Part shown: positions 1 to 6,510 of the stretch, piece after piece
Position numbering within the stretch: position 1 is the first letter of the stretch
Layout of the letters: each line of letters starts with the position of its first letter
Assembly (NCBI RefSeq): GCF_938045405.1
Contig: NZ_CALIMW010000239.1
Location: forward strand, 1 to 11,269
Direction: 5' to 3'
From: an uncultured Campylobacter sp.
Lineage (GTDB): Bacteria; Campylobacterota; Campylobacteria; Campylobacterales; Campylobacteraceae
DNA: 11,269 nt
Made by a program: the position numbers and the translations under genes
Notes under the pieces: generated by a model
Told to the model about the DNA's origin: nothing
The model's input: the letters and a program-made list of their open reading frames with translations, nothing else
The model's database searches: none

Positions 1-767
1 CGTTTGGCATAAACGTGCACTGGTACGGCATTATGTATGTTTTGGCGCTGCTTACGGCGCTATTTATCGCCAAATATTTCGTGCGAAAAGACGGCCTTGG
101 CTTCAGCGATAAGATGCTCGATCGCTACTTTATCTGGGTCGAGGTGGGCGTCATTTTGGGCGCACGGCTTGGATACATCGCGATCTATTCGGGCGAGGCG
201 GCGTGGTATTTCAGCCATCCGTGGCAAATTTTTAACCCCTTTCATAACGGCGAGTTTGTGGGTATCCGCGGTATGAGCTATCACGGCGCGGTCGTCGGAT
301 TCGTGATCGCAACGGTTTGGTTTTGCAAAAAATTTAAAACCGATATGTGGGCGCTGCTCGATCTCGTGGCGCTTAGCGTGCCGCTTGGATATTTTTTCGG
401 ACGCGTAGGGAATTTTTTAAATCAAGAGCTTTTCGGGCGCGAGACGAGCGAGCCGTGGGGGATCTTAGTGGGCGGCACGTTGCGTCACCCAAGCCAGCTT
501 TATGAAGCGGTTTTGGAAGGACTGGTAATTTTCGTGATTTTATTTTTCTACCGTAAATTTAAGAAATTTAACGGCGAGTTGATATGTCTGTATGCGATGC
601 TATACACGGCGTTTAGATTTTTCGTGGAATTTTTTAGGCAGCCGGACGATGGGCTTGGGTTTATATTTTTAAATTTATCGATGGGGCAAATTTTATCTTT
701 AGTGATGTTTTTGATAGCAGTTTTCTTAAAGCAGTCTTTGAAGAAAAAACTAATTTGCAGAAATTAA
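1..767 (+). CDS. lgt: Prolipoprotein diacylglyceryl transferase (5' end outside window)
   Basis: Lgt is an inner-membrane enzyme that moves a diacylglyceryl group from phosphatidylglycerol to the lipobox cysteine of prelipoproteins, the first step of lipoprotein maturation. The frame is open to the window edge and reads FGIN-VHWYGIMYVLALL, so the GTG at 15 is an internal Val codon and the true start lies upstream. Counting that Val as residue 1, I see the family motifs: GMSYHG at 86-91 (His90 matches E. coli His103), GRVGNFLNQE at 129-138 (Arg130 matches E. coli Arg143), and FRFFVEFFRQPD near 200-211 with the conserved Arg. Several hydrophobic segments fit a polytopic protein. The gene ends at TAA 765-767, followed by 94 bases before frdC. 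No hairpin terminator is visible after it, so some read-through into frd is possible. The neighbouring order lgt-frdCAB is as in C. jejuni. Confidence 0.96.
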   Translation, partial: FGINVHWYGIMYVLALLTALFIAKYFVRKDGLGFSDKMLDRYFIWVEVGVILGARLGYIAIYSGEAAWYFSHPWQIFNPFHNGEFVGIRGMSYHGAVVGFVIATVWFCKKFKTDMWALLDLVALSVPLGYFFGRVGNFLNQELFGRETSEPWGILVGGTLRHPSQLYEAVLEGLVIFVILFFYRKFKKFNGELICLYAMLYTAFRFFVEFFRQPDDGLGFIFLNLSMGQILSLVMFLIAVFLKQSLKKKLICRN

Positions 768-784
768 ATTAATCTAAAGTTAAA

Positions 785-856
785 AAGTAATATAATCTCT
801 TTACAAAAATGTAAATTTTCGTTTAGCGGGGATTTATAATCATCTTTTTTAAGGAG
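785..856 (+). promoter_or_regulatory. frdC promoter region and ribosome binding site
   Basis: The 94-base lgt-frdC gap holds two perfect -10 hexamers, TATAAT at 791-796 and TATAAT at 835-840, in AT-rich sequence without a clear -35 box, as is usual for Campylobacter sigma-70 promoters. The distal box would give a leader of about 59 bases and the proximal one only about 15. A Shine-Dalgarno AAGGAG at 851-856 sits five bases before the frdC ATG. I cannot tell which box is used, and no FNR-like or other palindromic operator stands out. Confidence 0.6.
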
Positions 857-861
857 AACCT

Positions 862-1545
862 ATGCTAGGTCGCATTGAAGGCTTTACGGGCAGATCCATA
901 GACGGCAAAAAAAGCCGCATTATGGCTTTGCAAGACGTGGCGCAAAGCATCAGCGGGCTGATTTTGGCCTGTTTTATGCTGTGTCATATGATATTTACCG
1001 GCACGATTCTGATCGGTAAGGGCGCGTTTGAGGGCGTCGTACATTTCGCCGAACCGGGCGGAATTTATTTCGTTACAAACATCGTCGCTTTTGTAATTTT
1101 CGTGATTTTCGTGATTCACGCATTTTTGGCGATGAGAAAATTTCCGGCTAACTACGCCGCTTACAGAGCGTTTAAAGCGCACAAAATGCGAATGAAGCAT
1201 TGCGACACGACGCTTTGGTGGTTTCAGTTTTGGACGGGGTTTTTCCTATTCTTCTTTGCGGCGGCTCATATTTTAATGATCGTATTCGGTCCGAAAATTA
1301 CTGCAGATCTTGCTATCGCTCGCTTCGGACAGCTTCATCTATTTTATTTCGTTTTATTGATTTTCGTAGTAACTCACGCTAGCATCGGAATTTATAGGCT
1401 TTATATGAAATGGATCAGCATAGACGGCACGAAGGCGGAAATTCAAAGGAAAAGAGCTCTCATCAAAAAGACGGTTTTTATCGTTTGGGGCGCATTTTTC
1501 TTGCTTTCGATAATCGCCGATTTCAAATGGTTAAGTTTAGAATAG
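862..1545 (+). CDS. frdC: Fumarate reductase di-haem cytochrome b subunit FrdC
   Basis: FrdC is the membrane anchor of menaquinol:fumarate reductase. It binds two b haems and oxidises menaquinol for the FrdAB head. The 227-residue product has five hydrophobic segments (about 27-51, 70-90, 118-141, 157-178, 204-220). It aligns without gaps over most helices to Wolinella FrdC as I remember it. The haem ligands are all present: His42, His86, His136 and His172 for Wolinella His44, 93, 143 and 182. Glu64 matches the quinol-site Glu66. The motifs HAFLAMRKFP (86-95) and DTTLWW (115-120) are intact. Val170 replaces the E-pathway Glu180. The protein is about 30 residues shorter than the Wolinella subunit, through a shorter loop after Glu64, another shortened stretch between the third and fourth haem ligands, and a missing C-terminal tail. 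The ATG has AAGGAG five bases upstream. frdA follows after 10 bases. Confidence 0.95.
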   Translation: MLGRIEGFTGRSIDGKKSRIMALQDVAQSISGLILACFMLCHMIFTGTILIGKGAFEGVVHFAEPGGIYFVTNIVAFVIFVIFVIHAFLAMRKFPANYAAYRAFKAHKMRMKHCDTTLWWFQFWTGFFLFFFAAAHILMIVFGPKITADLAIARFGQLHLFYFVLLIFVVTHASIGIYRLYMKWISIDGTKAEIQRKRALIKKTVFIVWGAFFLLSIIADFKWLSLE

Positions 1546-1555
1546 GGAGTTTAGA

Positions 1556-3574
1556 ATGAATGTAATATATTGCGATTCTTTAGTTATTGGCGGCGGTTTG
1601 GCGGGCTTAAGAGCTGCGATCGCTACCGGCGAGAAGGGGCTTAGCACCATCGTTTTGAGTCTGATCCCCGTTAAGCGCTCGCACTCTGCGGCAGCTCAAG
1701 GTGGCATGCAAGCGTCTCTGGGAAATTCCAAAATGAGCGAGGGCGATAACGAGGACGTGCACTTTGCCGATACGGTAAAAGGAAGCGACTGGGGCTGCGA
1801 TCAGGATGTCGCTAGGATGTTTGCGCAAACGGCGCCTAAGGCGATCCGCGAGCTTGCGGGCTGGGGCGTTCCTTGGACCAGGATTACTAGAGGCGAGCGA
1901 AGCGCTATTATCAACGCTCAAAAGACCACGATCACCGAAAAAGATGAGGTTCACGGACTTATCCACAGCCGCGACTTCGGCGGTACGAAAAAATGGCGAA
2001 CCTGCTATACCGCCGATGCTACGGGACATACTATGCTTTTTGCCGTTGCAAATGAAGCGCTAAAGCATAATGTCGATATTCACGACCGCAAGGAAGCGAT
2101 CGCGCTAATTCATGCAAATAACCGCTGCTACGGCGCAATCGTGCGTGATTTGGTTACCGGCGAAATTAGCGCATACGTATCAAAAGGTACGTTGATCGCT
2201 ACCGGTGGCTACGGCAGAGTGTATAAGCACACTACAAATGCCGTCGTTTGCGAGGGTATAGGTGCTGCTATCGCGCTTGAGACGGGCGTCGCGCAACTTG
2301 GAAATATGGAAGCGGTGCAGTTTCACCCGACCCCTATCGTTCCGAGCGGAATTTTGCTTACCGAGGGTTGCCGCGGCGACGGCGGAATTTTACGCGATGT
2401 GGACGGCTACCGCTTTATGCCGGATTATGAGCCGGAGAAAAAGGAGCTTGCTAGCCGCGACGTCGTAAGCCGTCGCATAATGGAGCATATAAGAAAAGGC
2501 AAGGGCGTCAAAAGCCCTTACGGCGAGCACGTTTGGCTTGATATCTCGATCCTCGGACGCGAGCATATCGAGAAAAATTTACGCGACGTGCAAGAAATTT
2601 GCGAGATTTTCAACGGCATCGATCCTGCCGACACCGAGGTAATAACCGACGAGCAGGGCAGGAAGCGCGGCAAGGGCTGGGCTCCGATCCTTCCTATGCA
2701 GCACTACTCAATGGGCGGCATCAAAACAAAAGCTACGGGCGAGAGTCCAACGCTAGCTGGACTTTTCAGCGCCGGCGAGGCTGCGTGCTGGGATATGCAC
2801 GGCTTTAATCGCTTGGGCGGAAATTCCGTTGCCGAAACCGTCGTCGCAGGAATGATCGTGGGCGAGTATTTTGCGGAGTATTGCCAAGGACACGATGTCG
2901 ATATCAATACGCACGATATACAAAAATTCGTAGATAAAGAGCAAAACTATATGAAAAGCCTGCTTGAAAAAGAGGGTAAATTTAACGTATTCGAGATCAA
3001 AAACAAGATGAAAGACGTTATGTGGGAGCACTGCGCAATCTTCCGCACCGGCGAGGGATTAGCCAAAGCCGTAAAAGAGCTCGAGGAGCTTTACAAGCAG
3101 TCTTTGGACGTCAAAGTAAGCAATAAAGAGCTTTTCGGAAATCCTGAGCTTGAGGAGGCTTACCGCGTACCGAAGATGCTAAAGCTTGCGCTTTGTATCG
3201 CCAAGGGTGCGCTTGATCGCACCGAAAGCCGCGGCGCACACTTCCGCGAGGACTATCCGAAACGCGACGATCTAAACTGGCTAAAACGAACGCTTGCAAA
3301 CTGGAAAGAGGGCGATACTATGCCTACTCTAAGCTACGAGCCGCTTGATATTATGAAGATGGAGATGCCGCCTGCATTCCGCGGATACGGCGCCAAAGGC
3401 AATATCATCGAGCATCCAGACAGCGCCGTGCGCCAAAAAGAGGTCGATGAAATTCGCGAGAAAATGCAAGCCGAGGGCAAAGGCAGATATGAAATTCAAG
3501 AGGCATTGATGCATTATGAATTGCAGCCAAAATACAAAGCACCTAACGAAAGAGCAGGTATAGGATATGAGTAG
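1556..3574 (+). CDS. frdA: Fumarate reductase flavoprotein subunit FrdA
   Basis: FrdA is the catalytic subunit that reduces fumarate to succinate on the cytoplasmic face, using covalently bound FAD. The 672-residue product begins with an FAD-binding GGGLAGL motif at 12-18. It carries the flavinylated His43 in RSHSAAAQGG and the active-site residues His257 (FHPTP), Glu270, Arg301 (the proton-donor arginine, in ELASRDVVSRR), His383 (MQHYSMGG) and Arg419 (HGFNRLGGNS). The first four have the Wolinella numbering. The last two are shifted by about 14-15 residues because of an insertion near 359-374 after GIDPAD. No Tat signal is present, which separates it from the periplasmic MfrA-type enzyme. 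A Shine-Dalgarno AGGGAG at 1544-1549 precedes the ATG. The 3' end overlaps frdB by eight bases (ATGAGTAG), suggesting coupled translation. Confidence 0.98.
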   Translation: MNVIYCDSLVIGGGLAGLRAAIATGEKGLSTIVLSLIPVKRSHSAAAQGGMQASLGNSKMSEGDNEDVHFADTVKGSDWGCDQDVARMFAQTAPKAIRELAGWGVPWTRITRGERSAIINAQKTTITEKDEVHGLIHSRDFGGTKKWRTCYTADATGHTMLFAVANEALKHNVDIHDRKEAIALIHANNRCYGAIVRDLVTGEISAYVSKGTLIATGGYGRVYKHTTNAVVCEGIGAAIALETGVAQLGNMEAVQFHPTPIVPSGILLTEGCRGDGGILRDVDGYRFMPDYEPEKKELASRDVVSRRIMEHIRKGKGVKSPYGEHVWLDISILGREHIEKNLRDVQEICEIFNGIDPADTEVITDEQGRKRGKGWAPILPMQHYSMGGIKTKATGESPTLAGLFSAGEAACWDMHGFNRLGGNSVAETVVAGMIVGEYFAEYCQGHDVDINTHDIQKFVDKEQNYMKSLLEKEGKFNVFEIKNKMKDVMWEHCAIFRTGEGLAKAVKELEELYKQSLDVKVSNKELFGNPELEEAYRVPKMLKLALCIAKGALDRTESRGAHFREDYPKRDDLNWLKRTLANWKEGDTMPTLSYEPLDIMKMEMPPAFRGYGAKGNIIEHPDSAVRQKEVDEIREKMQAEGKGRYEIQEALMHYELQPKYKAPNERAGIGYE

Positions 3575-4304
3575 AAAAATAACAATAAAGGCATTTAAGT
3601 ATAATCCGCTAAGCAAAATTTCAAAGCCGCACTTCGCTACTTACGAGATCGAAGAGACCGACGGAATGACGCTGTTTATTGCGCTTAACGTGATTCGTGA
3701 GAGATTTGATCCCGAGCTAAGCTTCGACTTCGTTTGTCGCGCGGGTATCTGCGGTAGCTGCGGTATGCTCGTAAACGGCAAGCCGCAGCTTGCGTGCCGC
3801 ACGCTTACTAAGGATTATCCGGACGGCGTGATCGAGCTTATGCCGCTTCCATTTTTTAAGTTGCTAAAAGACCTCAGCGTTGATACGGGCAACTGGATGA
3901 ACGCGATGAGCAAACGCGTAGAGAGTTGGATCCACACCGATCACGAAACCGACATCTCAAAGCTTGAGGAGAAGGTCGAGCCGGAGGTCGCGCAGGAGGT
4001 TTTCGAGCTGGATCGCTGCATCGAGTGCGGTATCTGCGTAGCTGCATGTGGCGTAGCGATAATGCGAAAAGACTACATCGGCGCCGTCGGCATCAACCGC
4101 GTGGCACGTTTTCAGATCGATGCGTTGGATAAACGCAGCGACGCGGATTTTTACGAGCTCATCGGCGATGATGACGGAGTATTCGGCTGTATGACGCTGC
4201 TAGGCTGCGAAGACCACTGCCCTAAGCATCTTCCGCTTCAAAGCAAAATCGCCTATGTCCGCCGTAAGCTTGCCGCTCAGGGCAAATGCGGCTGCGGCAA
4301 ATAA
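3567..4304 (+). CDS. frdB: Fumarate reductase iron-sulfur subunit FrdB
   Basis: FrdB carries electrons from the FrdC haems to the FrdA flavin through three iron-sulfur clusters. In this 245-residue protein all eleven ligands are present at the numbering known for Wolinella FrdB. The [2Fe-2S] ligands are Cys57, 62, 65 and 77 (CRAGICGSCG). The [4Fe-4S] ligands are Cys151, 154, 157 and 218. The [3Fe-4S] ligands are Cys161, 208 and 214 (CIECGICVAAC and CEDHCPKH). The start codon lies inside the end of frdA with an eight-base overlap. The protein ends in KCGCGK, adding two cysteines (241 and 243) that bind no known cluster. It is the last gene of the operon, and its stop codon abuts a strong terminator. 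Confidence 0.98.
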   Translation: MSRKITIKAFKYNPLSKISKPHFATYEIEETDGMTLFIALNVIRERFDPELSFDFVCRAGICGSCGMLVNGKPQLACRTLTKDYPDGVIELMPLPFFKLLKDLSVDTGNWMNAMSKRVESWIHTDHETDISKLEEKVEPEVAQEVFELDRCIECGICVAACGVAIMRKDYIGAVGINRVARFQIDALDKRSDADFYELIGDDDGVFGCMTLLGCEDHCPKHLPLQSKIAYVRRKLAAQGKCGCGK

Positions 4305-4334
4305 AATTTAAGCGGGATCTTCCCGCTTAAATTT
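4304..4334 (+). terminator. Rho-independent terminator of frdCAB
   Basis: A perfect 14-bp inverted repeat (AAATTTAAGCGGGA with TCCCGCTTAAATTT) surrounds a three-base loop TCT. It begins at the last base of the frdB stop codon and is followed by the T-rich stretch ATTTCTTTATCT. It marks the end of the frd operon and the left edge of the AT-rich island. A partial T-rich flank on the other side means it could also act in reverse. Confidence 0.9.
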
Positions 4335-4370
4335 ATTTCTTTATCTCACTAAATTTTACTCAACAAATAA

Positions 4371-4479
4371 ATTTCAAAAATGCTTGAGTCTGGCAAGCAA
4401 GGTAGCCTTAAATTTAATACTATCCCAAGCGACAAAGAAGTAAAATACAAAATAGCTTAAGATCACAGGCGAGGGATAA
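4371..4479 (+). pseudogene. Remnant of the small ORF of the island cassette
   Basis: A 26-codon ORF from ATG 4380 to TAA 4460 ends in LKFNTIPSDKEVKYKIA. Its DNA from 4409 to 4479 lines up with the last 70 bases of the 60-codon ORF at 5351-5533. Both contain TAAATTTAATA, AAGC-x-ACAAA, AAAATA and finally GAGGGATAAGG. TAAATTTAATA begins 73 bases before the next MNEARL start here and 72 bases before it in the second copy. The first two-thirds of the small gene is missing, because frdB and its terminator occupy the place where it would lie. The reading frame is broken before the ancestral TAA at 4477-4479. I read it as a decayed 3' fragment rather than a working gene. Confidence 0.5.
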
Positions 4480-4546
4480 GGATGAACGAAGCAAGGCTCA
4501 AAGAGCTAAAGAAAATTCTAAATGAACGACGTCAAAATGTGGAGCA
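4409..4546 (+). repeat. Direct repeat, copy 1 (partner 5464-5600)
   Basis: The part 4471-4546 matches 5525-5600 at 72 of 76 positions by my count. It covers the sequence before the start codon (GAGGGATAAGG) and the first 21 codons of the MNEARL gene. The upstream part, 4409-4470, is recognisably similar but diverged. The two copies are offset by 1054 bases, which defines the length of the duplicated cassette. Confidence 0.85.
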
Positions 4547-4616
4547 GAGCTCTGGGAATAGTTTTAATCTTGAAAGCTTAAAATGCCCAATTCAAATAAA
4601 CGGAATCTGGAACTAA
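4482..4616 (+). pseudogene. Detached amino end of first MNEARL membrane-protein gene
   Basis: This 44-codon frame starts at ATG 4482 and begins MNEARLKELKKILNERRQN, nearly identical to the start of the intact paralogue at 5536. It then enters the repeat linker and stops at TAA 4614-4616. Its membrane domain lies in another frame, starting near 4621. A middle piece of the linker is readable only in the third frame, as PNSNKR-NLELK from about 4586. Two separate one-base losses explain this: one near TTAAAATGCCC (4578-4588) and one near the A6 run at 4615-4620. The paralogue has CCTCAAATTC where this copy has CCCAATTC. The peptide could still be translated, since GAGGGATAAGG precedes the ATG, and might couple to the downstream ORF four bases after its stop. 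Confidence 0.6.
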
Positions 4617-4620
4617 AAAA

Positions 4621-5358
4621 TTGTCTAGAAATTTTAATGATAGAAATTCCAATATAAATATGAATACCCATTGTAAAAAAGAGTTAATAATAAAGGATTT
4701 TAGTGCCTTAATAGGTTTTTTCCAATTTTGTATATTAATATTGATCATAATACTTTCTCAAACAGGAATATTGTCTAATTTTGGTATTGAAAAATTTTCC
4801 GAATCAGAAGATTCTTATTTTTTCATTATTTTTTGCACTATTATTCCATTTATTAGAATTATTGAGCGCGATAAACCATTTAATAGGCGCTTTATAATTT
4901 TTAACGAAAAATTTATTTCGGTAGAAGTCGAAGGAATAAAAACCTTCCGAATAAATCTAGATGAAATTATTAAGATATCTAAAAATATGGATACTAGGAC
5001 TTCTACACCAGAATATTTTCCAATTTCAAAAGAACTCTTCTATTTCTGTATATTTGCTACTATAATAACAATGATCTTATTTGTTTTTAAAGACTTTATA
5101 GTTGTATTTATATTGTTGGCCACAATATTCATTCTTCCGAAGAATTTAATTTGTACTACAATTGGCGGCTTGGAAGCAAACAAAATATATGATCGTTTGG
5201 CAATATATTCTAAAGATGGCATCATAATAAATATTTTTATAAATTCTAATAAAGATTATTCGGAATTAAAAAGATACTTTTTATTACATAAGAGTATTAA
5301 TATAGATAATGTTAGAAAAGAATTCATGATATTTCACAAGGAGTTTAAACATGGATAA
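4621..5358 (+). CDS. Hypothetical multi-pass membrane protein, island copy 1 (frameshifted relative to its amino end)
   Basis: I do not recognise the family. The frame gives up to 245 residues from TTG 4621. The first ATG is at 4660, and neither has a clear ribosome binding site, so it may be expressed only by coupling to the ORF ending at 4616 or may be a pseudogene. Hydrophobic segments lie near 29-51, 66-82, 139-157 and 158-174. A polar, probably beta-rich block (about 90-120, FIIFNEKFISVEVEG) separates the two pairs, and a soluble tail follows. It is a paralogue of the product at 5536: the segment order is the same, and the tail SELKRYFLLHKSINIDNVRKEF resembles DEVREYFLQKNINIDYIKKDY. The layout recalls membrane proteins with small PH-like domains, but that is a guess. 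The DNA is far more AT-rich than frd, suggesting transfer. Its end overlaps the next ORF by eight bases (ATGGATAA). Confidence 0.65.
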   Translation: MSRNFNDRNSNINMNTHCKKELIIKDFSALIGFFQFCILILIIILSQTGILSNFGIEKFSESEDSYFFIIFCTIIPFIRIIERDKPFNRRFIIFNEKFISVEVEGIKTFRINLDEIIKISKNMDTRTSTPEYFPISKELFYFCIFATIITMILFVFKDFIVVFILLATIFILPKNLICTTIGGLEANKIYDRLAIYSKDGIIINIFINSNKDYSELKRYFLLHKSINIDNVRKEFMIFHKEFKHG

Positions 5359-5533
5359 AAGAGAATTAAATGCGCAAATTGAGCTTGATCGCGCAGAAAA
5401 AGAATTTGTAAAATTTAAAGATAGTGCTCTGCTATTTTGTAATATAATTGAAGCTATGTTTCGTAAATTTAATATCCACTTAAGCTACAAAAGGCAAAAT
5501 AGGCAAGCTTTCGAAATCGCTAGTGAGGGATAA
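5351..5533 (+). CDS. Hypothetical 60-residue cytoplasmic protein
   Basis: No family is recognised. The 60-residue product is charged and probably helical in its first half (IELDRAEKEFVKFKDSALLF), with no membrane segment or signal peptide. I take it as real because AAGGAG at 5338-5343 sits seven bases before the ATG, its start overlaps the previous stop by eight bases, and its stop is two bases before the next ATG. It is therefore tightly packed in a three-gene run. A decayed relative of its last third lies at 4409-4479. Its constant position just before the MNEARL gene in both copies suggests that the two products work together; that is inference from arrangement only. Confidence 0.65.
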   Translation: MDKRELNAQIELDRAEKEFVKFKDSALLFCNIIEAMFRKFNIHLSYKRQNRQAFEIASEG

Positions 5534-5600
5534 GGATGAACGAAGCAAGGCTCGAAGAGCTAAAGAAAATTCTAAACGAACGACGTCAAAATTTAGAGCA
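5464..5600 (+). repeat. Direct repeat, copy 2 (partner 4409-4546)
   Basis: This is the second copy of the cassette junction: the end of the 60-codon ORF, the GAGGGATAAGG leader, and the first 21 codons of the intact MNEARL gene. The 5525-5600 part differs from 4471-4546 at only four bases by my count, while sequence on both sides is much more diverged. Such a pattern suggests recent gene conversion or selection on this short stretch. Confidence 0.85.
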
Positions 5601-6510
5601 AGGCTCGCAAGAAGATTTTAATGCTCAAAATTCTGATGCCTTAAATTTTGATACTTCAGAATCCGATACCTCAAATTCAAATGCTTCAAATTTCAATGCC
5701 TCAGATTTAAATATTACAAATTCCAAGGCTTTAAATTCTAATGATCAAAATTCAGACGGTCTAAATTTAAACATGGAGCGCGATAGAAAATTTCAAAATT
5801 TAGATCCAAACAATGCTACTTTATTTAAAAATTCTAAGGCTAGAGACTACAACAAAGATCCGATAGTAATCAAAAATTATGAAAAGTTTTTTGTTTATGC
5901 CCATCTTCTTGTATTTCTTCAGGTATCAGGTCTTCTAATATCTTTTATTTGGGATATTGTAGATTTTGGGCATATATATGTAGACGATTATTTAGAAGCC
6001 TGTATAATGATATTACTAATCTCCGTTATTACATATATCTTTACCGCGATACGCAATAAACGCGAAATAAGATTTACCGATCAATATATAGAATTTTTAG
6101 ATAAAGGGGTCGTTAAAAGGCAGTGCAAGGTGGAAAAGGATAAATTATGCAAAAACTTTTCCACGCAAAATTTTAGAACCCCATCTTTTATAGTGTTGGT
6201 TATATTTTGTGTCGGCTCGTTAGGTTTTTTCTTTGTATTTTTGCTTTGCATGTATGTGGCGAATATATTTATAAAATTCGTCGTGTATTTTTGCATAAAT
6301 AAAGGCATAAAAGGATTTAAAATTTTTCCATTTATAAAAGTAGATGAGCCGTGGCATGGCGGATATTTATATTATTCCGTTGTCGTATCGGCACACTACT
6401 ATTTGATTTATTTGTATAGCAGTGAAATTTACGACGAAGTTAGAGAGTATTTTCTACAGAAAAATATAAATATAGACTATATTAAAAAGGACTATACGGT
6501 TTTTATCTAG
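5536..6510 (+). CDS. Hypothetical multi-pass membrane protein with pentapeptide-like linker, island copy 2
   Basis: I do not recognise the family. The 324-residue product has four parts. First is a charged helix (1-22, MNEARLEELKKILNERRQN). Second is an Asn/Ser/Asp-rich linker of ten five-residue units (27-76). Third is a membrane domain with hydrophobic segments near 119-141, 152-172, 216-240 and 238-256, with a polar block (about 175-210) between the pairs. Last is a soluble tail (about 290-324) resembling that of the ORF at 4621. The ATG has AAGG directly before it and GAGGGA just upstream, and follows the previous stop by two bases. Both ends are probably cytoplasmic if there are four spans. 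DNA is AT-rich except the first 60 bases, which look more like host sequence. Function is unknown. Confidence 0.75.
   Translation: MNEARLEELKKILNERRQNLEQGSQEDFNAQNSDALNFDTSESDTSNSNASNFNASDLNITNSKALNSNDQNSDGLNLNMERDRKFQNLDPNNATLFKNSKARDYNKDPIVIKNYEKFFVYAHLLVFLQVSGLLISFIWDIVDFGHIYVDDYLEACIMILLISVITYIFTAIRNKREIRFTDQYIEFLDKGVVKRQCKVEKDKLCKNFSTQNFRTPSFIVLVIFCVGSLGFFFVFLLCMYVANIFIKFVVYFCINKGIKGFKIFPFIKVDEPWHGGYLYYSVVVSAHYYLIYLYSSEIYDEVREYFLQKNINIDYIKKDYTVFI
5614..5772 (+). repeat. Degenerate 15-bp tandem repeat encoding a pentapeptide linker
   Basis: Ten 15-base units in frame encode DFNAQ, NSDAL, NFDTS, ESDTS, NSNAS, NFNAS, DLNIT, NSKAL, NSNDQ and NSDGL, followed by a partial NLN. The DNA consensus is close to AATTCAAATGCCTCA. 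The pattern is Asn/Asp, then Ser/Phe/Leu, then Asp/Asn, then Ala/Thr, then Ser/Leu. Traces of the same units remain in the broken first copy (NFNDR and NSNIN just after 4621). Confidence 0.8.

Noticed and set aside
15..17. GTG 15 as the lgt start
   Set aside because: The frame continues to the window edge with family-typical residues (FGIN before VHWYG), so it is an internal codon.
1607..2029. 140-codon minus-strand open frame inside frdA
   Set aside because: It is a shadow of strongly conserved FrdA codons; no start signals and no recognisable protein features.
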